In this document: one piece after another, positions 1-5,196 of the stretch
Numbering within the stretch: the stretch's first letter is position 1
Layout of the letters: every line of letters starts with the position of its first letter
Source: an uncultured Cellvibrio sp.
GTDB lineage: Bacteria; Pseudomonadota; Gammaproteobacteria; Pseudomonadales; Cellvibrionaceae
Length of the DNA: 5,196 nucleotides
Reading direction: 5' to 3'
Assembly: GCA_946481735.1 (NCBI GenBank)
Contig: CAMLOU010000211.1
Span: 1-5,196, forward strand
Notes under the pieces: generated by a model
Told to the model about the DNA's origin: nothing
Seen by the model: only the letters and a program-made list of their open reading frames with translations
Database searches by the model: none
Made by a program: the position numbers and the translations under genes

Positions 1-488
1 TTAGCTTTCGCCTTACACATGGAGATGTTGACGTGATGGCGGGTATAACTGGAGGTGCGCACTTTAATGCCCAGGTCACGCGCCTCGGGCGACATGTAAG
101 ACGGCCAGTGCCAGGCAGCAACAATCACGTGAACTTTAAGATTGTCCGCGCGCAGCCCCATGCCTTCCGACCCATAAAATGCCATGGGGCGCAGATAGGC
201 TTCGCTGAGATTGTTTTCGCGCACCACCTGCTTGTGGGCTTCGTTGATCTGCTCTTTGGCGAAGGGCATCTTCATGCGCATGATATGCGCCGACCGAAAC
301 AGGCGGTCTGTATGTTCTTTCAAGCGGAAGATACAGGTGCCGCGACTATCGCTTTTGTAGGCACGCACCCCTTCAAAGACGCCCATGCCGTAGTGCAGGG
401 TATGGGTGAGTACGTGAACCTTGGCATCGCGCCAGGGGACCAGCTCGCCGTCCAGCCAAATAACGCCGTCGCGATCGGCAAATGACAT
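1..488 (-). CDS. ilvE: Branched-chain amino acid aminotransferase, N-terminal part (3' end beyond window)
   Basis: This is a PLP-dependent fold-type IV transaminase. It interconverts leucine, isoleucine and valine with their 2-oxo acids, using glutamate/2-oxoglutarate, in the cytoplasm; it is the last step of branched-chain amino acid synthesis. 162 codons are visible of about 300-310 usual for the family. The protein begins MSFADRDGVIWLDGE. Landmarks seen are LHYGMGVFEGVRAY (residues 31-44), HTDRL (59-63, whose arginine sits where the PLP-phosphate contact is expected), AYLRPMAFYG (97-106) and RHHVNISMCKAKA (150-162). K161 in this last motif aligns with the Schiff-base lysine of E. coli IlvE, so the catalytic lysine is just inside the window. 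The ATG at 488-486 is well supported: an in-frame TAG lies four codons upstream (498-500) and a good Shine-Dalgarno lies 6 nt upstream. It lies 107 bp downstream of glnE in the same direction. D-amino acid aminotransferase and aminodeoxychorismate lyase share the fold, but the motif set fits IlvE best. Confidence 0.95.
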   Translation of the reverse strand, partial: MSFADRDGVIWLDGELVPWRDAKVHVLTHTLHYGMGVFEGVRAYKSDSRGTCIFRLKEHTDRLFRSAHIMRMKMPFAKEQINEAHKQVVRENNLSEAYLRPMAFYGSEGMGLRADNLKVHVIVAAWHWPSYMSPEARDLGIKVRTSSYTRHHVNISMCKAKA

Positions 489-494
489 AGCCAA

Positions 495-500
495 CTCCTA
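495..500 (-). promoter_or_regulatory. Ribosome binding site of ilvE
   Basis: Read on the minus strand this is TAGGAG, followed by 6 nt (TTGGCT) and the ilvE ATG. It is a near-consensus Shine-Dalgarno at good spacing. The TAG inside it is also the in-frame stop that rules out a longer ilvE start. The roughly 30 nt before it are very A/T-rich, which would leave the initiation region unstructured. Confidence 0.85.
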
Positions 501-531
501 AAAATTAACAAAAATCAATAAAGAGAAACGC

Positions 532-570
532 CATCGCCAACACCGGATGGATGCGCTGGCGCTGGCGATG
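532..570 (-). terminator. Possible hairpin/weak terminator between glnE and ilvE
   Basis: The minus strand carries an 8-bp perfect inverted repeat, CATCGCCA (570-563) and TGGCGATG (539-532), separated by 23 nt. A U-rich stretch (TTTCTCTTTATTGATTTTTG in the transcript) begins a few bases after the right arm. The position, 26 nt after the glnE stop and upstream of ilvE, suits a partial terminator or an mRNA-stabilising structure. Against a strong intrinsic terminator are the long loop and the interrupted U-tract. The left arm lies beside a short GCGCCA/GCGCTG-like repetition that could offer competing pairings. Confidence 0.3.
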
Positions 571-595
571 ATTCAAATTCAGTGAACCTTGCGAT

Positions 596-3589
596 TTATT
601 GGCCGGAAGGACCGTCAAGCAGCTGTTGCCACACGCGACCCACCAACTGACGCTCGGTAACAAACATGGGTTCACCTTCACCCTGTTTGCTGTGCAGTAC
701 CGCCTCCTGACGTTGTAGCGCGAGGCGGTGCCCGGTGGATCGGTAAGCCTTGTAGGCGTCGATCAAGTGGGCGACGGATTCGGCGTCCAGTAGACCGGCC
801 TCCTCCAGTGCTCCGAGTATGCGAATGTTATCCGTGTACTTGGCGAGCTTGGGCTCTTTCCAGGCCCAGGCTAAAACGGCGTATTGAACCATAAATTCAA
901 TATCGACGATACCACCGGCATCCTGCTTGAGATTAAAAACCTGCTCGTTTTGCGCGTTATTTTTACCGCTGCCTAATTGCTCGCGCATTTTCAGGCGCAT
1001 GTTGCGCACCTCTTCACGCAAGGCTGGCAATTCGCGCTGCTGGCACAGGACTTTCAGGCGCACGGCTTCAAAGGCTGCTGCCAGCTCCGCACTGCCTGCG
1101 GTAACGCGTGCGCGCACCAGCGCCTGGTGTTCCCAGGTCCAGGCTTCGTTGAGTTGATATTTTTCAAATGCCGTCAGCGAGGTCACCAGCAAACCGGAGT
1201 TGCCGGAAGGCCGCAAGCGCATATCCACTTCATACAATTTGCCGGAGATAGTGGATGTATTCAGGATGTGAATAATCTTTTGTCCGAGGCGGGTGTAGAA
1301 GGTGAGGTTATCAATCGGTTTTTCACCATCGGTGGCCAGGTTGGCCTGGGTGTTATGGATAAAGACCAGATCCAGATCCGAGCCGTGAGCCAATTCAATG
1401 CCGCCCAGCTTGCCGTAGCCGACGATAATAAAATCCGGCTGTTCATCTGCCCGGCCATCGTCGCGCAGGGGGCGACCGTGGCGGGCGACCATCTGCTGCC
1501 AGGCGAGCTCCAGCACATGCTCCAGGATTACCTCGGCGATATAGGTCAGGTAGTCGCTGACTTTCATCAGTGGCAAGGCGCCGGTCACCTCGCTGGCGGC
1601 CACGCGCAGGGCGTGGGCGGAGCGAAAATAACGCAGGGTTTCCATATGGCCTTCCAGATCGTCCCAGCCGAGACGCAATACTTCACGGCGCAGGTCATCG
1701 CGCAAGGCGTCCTTATCGGGCGGGGCATAAAGGCTTTCCGGTGTGAGCAACTCATCCAGCAAGGCGGGGTGGTGACTCAGTTGGTCGGCGATCCAGGGGC
1801 TGATCGAACAAAGTTTTACCAGTTGATGCAAGGCGGTAGGATTTTCCATCAACAGCACCAGATAGGCGCTGCGCCGGGCGATGGATTCCACCAGCGGCAG
1901 GATGCGGTTAAGCGTTTCTGTCATACCTGCCAGGGCTTCCCCGCTGGCGGAGAAACGGCCCAGCACGGCCAGCAGGCGCGGCATGAAACTGTCCAGCCGC
2001 GTCCGGCTGCTGGCCTGCATACTCAATACGGCCCGACTCTCCCGGGACTGCTGGAGCAGTTGCAGCAATTGTTCCGGTGCATCGCAGCCGTGAGCAGCCA
2101 GGAAGCGCTGGGCTTCATCGCCGACCAGCGTGCCGTCCCACAAGCCGATCCAGGGCTCGGCACCTTTGGTTGAGGCGCTCTGGTTGTCTTCCGGCGCCGC
2201 GATCACCGCGCGGAACTCCTCATTAACGCGGGCGCGATGAGCTTCAAGCACCTTGGCAAAAGCATCCCAGGAATCAAATCCCATCACCCAGGCGAGACGT
2301 AATTTGCCCAATTCATCATTGGGCAGGGATTGGGTTTGCCGGTCCTGAAATGCCTGGATCGCGTGCTCGGTATTGCGCAGGAATTCGTATGCTTCCAGCA
2401 GCGCCGCGCCAGCCCCGGCAGGCAGGTAATTTTCCTGCTCCAGAAATGGCAGCATCTTGCACACCTGGCGGTCGCGCAGCCGCGCATCGCGACCGCCGCG
2501 AATCAGTTGAAATGCCTGTACCACAAATTCCACTTCGCGGATGCCGCCTTCACCCAGCTTCACGTCCAGGTTCATGCCCTTGCGCTGCACCTGACGACGA
2601 ATCAGGCTTTTCATATCCCGCAAGGCTTCGATCACACTGAAATCGATGTATTGGCGATAAGTAAACGGCAGTAACAACTCCATCAGGTTCGCCACCGCCT
2701 TATCCGCCTGCTCGCCGCCCTCGGCGGCCACCGCGCGCGCCTTGATCATGGCGTAGCGCTCCCAATCGCGCCCCTGGGTTTGGTAATAATCTTCCAAGGC
2801 ATCGAAGTTCAGCACCAGCGCGCCGCTCTGGCCGTGGGGACGCAAGCGCATGTCAACCCGAAACACGAAGCCATCGGCGGTTTGCAAATCCAGACTTTTG
2901 ATGACTCGCTGGCCGAGCTTGACGAAAAACTCCTGATTGGTGATCTGACGTTGCTCGTTGGTGGTATGGCCCGCTTCCGGGTAGGTAAAGATCAGGTCGA
3001 TATCCGAAGAGACATTTAACTCGCAGGCACCTAATTTGCCCATGCCCAACACGATAAAGGGCTGGGCCAGACCCGACTGTTTTCCCATGGGCACGCCGTG
3101 CTGGACAACCAGTTGGCGATAGTGGAAAGCAGCCGCCTGCTGAATGGCGGTATCGGCAAAGCGGGATAATTCAGCCGTAGTTTCCACCATGCTCGCCAGC
3201 CGATTCAGGTCGCGCCAGATGATCCGCACCATCGCCCGGTGGCGATGACGGCGCAGGGTTTTATCCAGTTCCACATCGGTTTGACAGGCACCGGCTGCCG
3301 CCACCAGCTCAACGTACCCCCGCTCACGCAAGGGCGTGAAAAGTTCACCGCTGCTGATCAGCTCAATCAGGAGTTCCGGGTATTGGACGCAGGTTTTGGC
3401 GAGGTACTCACTGCCGACAAACGCACGGGTTATCTGGCGGGAAAAGGCTTCAACAGATACCCGTTCATTGAGCAGGCGCTTGGGTGAGGTTAAATGGTGT
3501 TGCGCGATAGCTTGCTCAAACTGTTGCCAAAAACGTGAGCCGACTTCGTGGAGCGGCGCGGGCAACTGCGAAAGATCTAGCATAAACAT
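596..3589 (-). CDS. glnE: Bifunctional glutamine synthetase adenylyltransferase / adenylyl-removing enzyme
   Basis: GlnE adjusts glutamine synthetase (GlnA) by attaching AMP from ATP to a conserved tyrosine, or removing it by phosphorolysis, in response to glutamine and PII protein. It is cytoplasmic. The protein is complete at 997 residues, somewhat longer than the 946 of E. coli. Two homologous nucleotidyltransferase halves are visible. The N-terminal deadenylylating half has GMGKLG (182-187), SSDIDL with D196/D198, VDMRLRPHG (245-253) and GGIREVEF (348-355). The C-terminal adenylylating half has GYGKLGG (724-730), GSDLDL with D738/D740, VDMRLRPSG (788-796) and GGIVDIEF (892-899). The aspartate pairs match the metal-binding pairs of E. 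coli GlnE (D173/D175 and D701/D703), so both activities should be intact. A helical linker of roughly residues 460-690 joins the halves. The start at 3589 is bounded by an in-frame TGA directly upstream (3592-3590); a second ATG two codons inside (3583) is the only close alternative. ilvE follows in the same direction; a divergent receptor gene lies upstream. Confidence 0.98.
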   Translation of the reverse strand: MFMLDLSQLPAPLHEVGSRFWQQFEQAIAQHHLTSPKRLLNERVSVEAFSRQITRAFVGSEYLAKTCVQYPELLIELISSGELFTPLRERGYVELVAAAGACQTDVELDKTLRRHRHRAMVRIIWRDLNRLASMVETTAELSRFADTAIQQAAAFHYRQLVVQHGVPMGKQSGLAQPFIVLGMGKLGACELNVSSDIDLIFTYPEAGHTTNEQRQITNQEFFVKLGQRVIKSLDLQTADGFVFRVDMRLRPHGQSGALVLNFDALEDYYQTQGRDWERYAMIKARAVAAEGGEQADKAVANLMELLLPFTYRQYIDFSVIEALRDMKSLIRRQVQRKGMNLDVKLGEGGIREVEFVVQAFQLIRGGRDARLRDRQVCKMLPFLEQENYLPAGAGAALLEAYEFLRNTEHAIQAFQDRQTQSLPNDELGKLRLAWVMGFDSWDAFAKVLEAHRARVNEEFRAVIAAPEDNQSASTKGAEPWIGLWDGTLVGDEAQRFLAAHGCDAPEQLLQLLQQSRESRAVLSMQASSRTRLDSFMPRLLAVLGRFSASGEALAGMTETLNRILPLVESIARRSAYLVLLMENPTALHQLVKLCSISPWIADQLSHHPALLDELLTPESLYAPPDKDALRDDLRREVLRLGWDDLEGHMETLRYFRSAHALRVAASEVTGALPLMKVSDYLTYIAEVILEHVLELAWQQMVARHGRPLRDDGRADEQPDFIIVGYGKLGGIELAHGSDLDLVFIHNTQANLATDGEKPIDNLTFYTRLGQKIIHILNTSTISGKLYEVDMRLRPSGNSGLLVTSLTAFEKYQLNEAWTWEHQALVRARVTAGSAELAAAFEAVRLKVLCQQRELPALREEVRNMRLKMREQLGSGKNNAQNEQVFNLKQDAGGIVDIEFMVQYAVLAWAWKEPKLAKYTDNIRILGALEEAGLLDAESVAHLIDAYKAYRSTGHRLALQRQEAVLHSKQGEGEPMFVTERQLVGRVWQQLLDGPSGQ

Positions 3590-3593
3590 TCAT

Positions 3594-3598
3594 CCCTT
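3594..3598 (-). promoter_or_regulatory. Probable ribosome binding site of glnE
   Basis: The minus strand reads AAGGG, GATGA-spaced before the ATG at 3589. The AAGG core sits 5 nt from the first ATG and 11 nt from the second (3583), so it favours the first. It is a modest Shine-Dalgarno, in keeping with a low-abundance regulatory enzyme. Confidence 0.55.
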
Positions 3599-3684
3599 GG
3601 GTGTTATGGGTGGCTGCCCAAAGAATAACATTCAAGCCCAGGCGCTGCCGGAGGATTTCCCGTGAATTCGCCAGCCAATTGGTA

Positions 3685-3718
3685 TTGACAAAATCAGCGA
3701 ACTGGTGCCAAATATGAT
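3685..3718 (+). promoter_or_regulatory. Candidate sigma-70-type promoter elements upstream of the receptor gene
   Basis: A perfect -35 hexamer TTGACA lies at 3685-3690 and a 5/6 match to the -10 hexamer, TATGAT, at 3713-3718. Their spacing is 22 nt, longer than the usual 16-18. At 17-19 nt only poor -10 matches occur (best AAATAT at 3710). TATAAA at 3725-3730 is another -10 candidate, but with a poor -35 (CTGGTG) 17 nt upstream. The location, about 40-70 bp before the ATG, is right for the receptor promoter. The exact pairing is uncertain, and an activator may compensate for the spacing. Confidence 0.4.
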
Positions 3719-3740
3719 TTGTAATATAAATAATCTAATA

Positions 3741-3747
3741 AGAAGAG
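3741..3747 (+). promoter_or_regulatory. Weak ribosome binding site of the receptor gene
   Basis: The purine run AGAAGAG ends 10 nt before the ATG at 3758. It only partly matches the Shine-Dalgarno consensus and sits at the long end of normal spacing. The spacer is a (CA)n tract, CACACACAC at 3748-3756. It is the only purine-rich element near the start codon. Confidence 0.5.
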
Positions 3748-3757
3748 CACACACACT

Positions 3758-5196
3758 ATGAAACACAGTTCCGCTTTGCATCGTCTGACTCACGCCGCCC
3801 TGTTATTGGCTCTGGGGACCGCCAGCAGCCTTGGCTGGGCACAAGCCACCGACAGTGATGAAAACATCGAAGAGATCGTTATCACCGGCAAATTCCTGCG
3901 CAGCCTGCAATCCGCCATGGAACAGAAGCGCAACGCCGCCAGCATGATCGAGGCCATTGCCGCTGAAGATATCGGCCAGTTGCCGGATGTGTCCATCTCC
4001 GATTCACTCAACCGCCTGCCCGGCCTGGCCCAGGACCGCGACCGCGGTAACGGCAGCCAGATCTCCATTCGCGGAATGGGCGGCTTGCTGGGGTTGACTA
4101 CCCTGAATGGTCGCGAAGTCGCCACGGTCGAGGAAGACCGTAATATTCGCTACGACCAGTTTCCCTCGGAGCTAATCAACGCCGCACAGGTGTACAAGAC
4201 ACCGCAGGCCCATTTGCCGGAAGGCGGTTTGTCCGGCACAGTGAATCTGGAAACCATCAAGCCCCTGGATTTTGATTCGCGCCAGATGTCCGTGGATGTG
4301 CGCGGCTCCTTCTATGATCTGGGCGGCGATATTGATGACGCCGCCAATAATGGCTGGGGCCATCGTTTCAGTGTCTCCTACATCGATCAATTCCTGGATG
4401 ACACCCTCGGCGTTGCTCTGGGCTACGCAGGTCGCTCGCAACCGATTGCCACCCAGCGTTCGGAATTATGGAATTACGGCGATACCTGGCACAACACCCA
4501 ATGGAATGATGCGCTCGGTACTAACGTGAATGCTCCCTGGGGCGGTTCCGCACTGGTGCGCGGCGGTGAGGACCGTCGCCATGGCGTGATGGGAGCAATC
4601 CAGTGGCAGCCTAACGAGAACCTCGAAATTGCTTACGACGGCTTCTGGTCGGTATTTGATATTGAAGAAACCCAACGGGGTTTCGACTACCAGATAGCCA
4701 GCACCTACACCGACCAATGGCAGCTGATCGATACCACACCCACTGCTTATACCAACCCGGAATTGGGTGAAGGCGCGCTGGACCTGTTGTCGGGCACCGT
4801 CCCGCTCAGCTCGCTGCGCAACCTCAACGAAGAGTTCGCCCAGGAAGATACCTTGATTAGCCACGGTATCAACCTTGAATGGCGCCAGGGCGCGTGGATT
4901 TTCGAGGGAGATTTATCTTATTCCAAGACCGAACGGGATCGTCGTTGGGCAAGCATTCGCACCAACCACGCCGCACCCGGCTACGCCACCTTCGGCGCAA
5001 CGGGTGACAAACGTATGTGGCTGAGCCTGGCCACCGCCGACCTGACCGATCCGGCTCAAAACAGCGTGAGCGAAATCGAAGTGCGCCCGGCTGCTGATGG
5101 CGGTGATGAAATCACCGCATTCCAATTGGATGTCACCCGTGAACTCGATGCAGGGCTGCTCACCGCCGTGCGTTTCGGTGCGTCCGTTTCGCAGCG
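3758..5196 (+). CDS. TonB-dependent outer-membrane receptor (Xanthomonas/Caulobacter-type), N-terminal part
   Basis: This is an outer-membrane beta-barrel receptor that imports a ligand into the periplasm using energy passed from TonB-ExbBD. 479 codons are visible; such receptors usually have 850-1000 residues, so about half is missing. Residues 1-30 form a signal peptide: a basic start, hydrophobic THAALLLALG (11-20) and an AQA cleavage motif ending at A30. A TonB box, EEIVITG (38-44), follows. The plug runs from about 48 to 170, with DIGQLPDVSISDSLNRLPG (71-89), ISIRGMG (102-108), LNGRE (116-120) and VYKTPQAHLPEGGLSGTVNL (145-164), which is characteristic of the TIGR01782-like receptors. 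Barrel strands begin at about 175, rich in alternating aromatic residues and in W, Y, D and N. The start is secure: an in-frame TAA at 3731-3733 leaves ATG 3758 as the only nearby start. Relatives often carry oligosaccharides, but the substrate here cannot be inferred from sequence; siderophore uptake is a less likely alternative. It is transcribed away from glnE. Confidence 0.93.
   Translation, partial: MKHSSALHRLTHAALLLALGTASSLGWAQATDSDENIEEIVITGKFLRSLQSAMEQKRNAASMIEAIAAEDIGQLPDVSISDSLNRLPGLAQDRDRGNGSQISIRGMGGLLGLTTLNGREVATVEEDRNIRYDQFPSELINAAQVYKTPQAHLPEGGLSGTVNLETIKPLDFDSRQMSVDVRGSFYDLGGDIDDAANNGWGHRFSVSYIDQFLDDTLGVALGYAGRSQPIATQRSELWNYGDTWHNTQWNDALGTNVNAPWGGSALVRGGEDRRHGVMGAIQWQPNENLEIAYDGFWSVFDIEETQRGFDYQIASTYTDQWQLIDTTPTAYTNPELGEGALDLLSGTVPLSSLRNLNEEFAQEDTLISHGINLEWRQGAWIFEGDLSYSKTERDRRWASIRTNHAAPGYATFGATGDKRMWLSLATADLTDPAQNSVSEIEVRPAADGGDEITAFQLDVTRELDAGLLTAVRFGASVSQ

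Larger units (their letters stand above)
3590..3757. other. Divergent intergenic region between glnE and the TonB-dependent receptor
   Basis: These 168 bp must hold the start signals for both divergent genes. The half nearest glnE (about 3590-3665) is of mixed composition, and I see no convincing sigma-70 promoter for glnE in it. The half nearest the receptor (about 3670-3757) becomes strongly A/T-rich and carries the TTGACA hexamer, a CCAATTGG palindrome (3675-3682), a TATGAT hexamer and an A/T-rich imperfect dyad (3716-3735, GATT...AATC ends). No RNA gene or convincing small ORF is visible. Confidence 0.7.

Noticed and set aside
33..485. A 150-codon open frame on the plus strand opposite ilvE
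   Set aside because: It is the same codon-aligned antisense artefact over a clearly recognised ilvE, with no recognisable domain of its own.
977..2173. A 398-codon open frame on the plus strand opposite glnE
   Set aside because: It lies in the frame whose first codon positions mirror the third positions of glnE, a common source of long antisense frames in GC-biased genes. Its translation is rich in Q, H, G and A with no recognisable domain, and glnE on the other strand is an unmistakable, intact gene.
3597..3621. A 5-bp inverted repeat (TTGGG/CCCAA) in the glnE leader, next to its ribosome binding site
   Set aside because: The stem is short with a 15-nt loop; pairings of this size are expected by chance, and no riboswitch-like structure surrounds it.
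3650..3688. GGAGG followed by a GTG-started 8-codon mini-ORF ending in TGA
   Set aside because: It lies upstream of or over the TTGACA hexamer, so the receptor transcript would probably not contain it, and eight codons is easily chance.
3716..3735. An A/T-rich dyad considered as a Fur box for iron control of the receptor
   Set aside because: Only the GATT/AATC ends and a few central pairs match; it does not follow the GATAATGATAATCATTATC pattern, and the receptor family points more to carbohydrate than iron uptake.
4466..4864. A 132-codon minus-strand frame inside the receptor gene (and smaller ones at 4172-4441 and 4913-5125)
   Set aside because: These are antisense to an intact TonB-dependent receptor frame, have no recognisable domain, and are explained by codon bias of the plus-strand gene.

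Overview
The window looks like chromosomal DNA of a gammaproteobacterium, probably a polysaccharide-degrading member of the Cellvibrionaceae (Cellvibrio-like). This is inferred from three things. The glnE-ilvE pair is arranged as in Pseudomonas. The GlnE and IlvE proteins are of proteobacterial type. The neighbouring TonB-dependent receptor belongs to the large Xanthomonas/Caulobacter-type family that is expanded in carbohydrate scavengers. No species can be fixed from the sequence alone.

Layout: positions 1-488 (minus strand) hold the first 162 codons of ilvE, a branched-chain amino acid aminotransferase cut by the window edge just after its PLP-binding lysine. A 107-bp gap (489-595) contains the ilvE ribosome binding site, an A/T-rich leader and an imperfect hairpin. 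Positions 596-3589 (minus strand) hold a complete, intact glnE, the bifunctional glutamine synthetase adenylyltransferase/adenylyl-removing enzyme. A 168-bp divergent intergenic region (3590-3757) carries ribosome binding sites and probable promoter elements. Positions 3758-5196 (plus strand) hold the first 479 codons of a TonB-dependent outer-membrane receptor with signal peptide, TonB box, full plug and the start of the barrel; it runs off the right edge.

Functionally, glnE and ilvE both belong to nitrogen metabolism. GlnE sets glutamine synthetase activity, and so glutamine supply, while IlvE uses glutamate as amino donor for leucine, isoleucine and valine. They lie in the same direction and may be co-transcribed. 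The divergent receptor is a nutrient importer whose substrate cannot be read from this fragment. The large reading frames opposite glnE, ilvE and the receptor are antisense shadows. I found no mobile element, CRISPR array, tRNA/rRNA or convincing undescribed system; the window is mostly ordinary core genome next to one accessory-type transporter gene.
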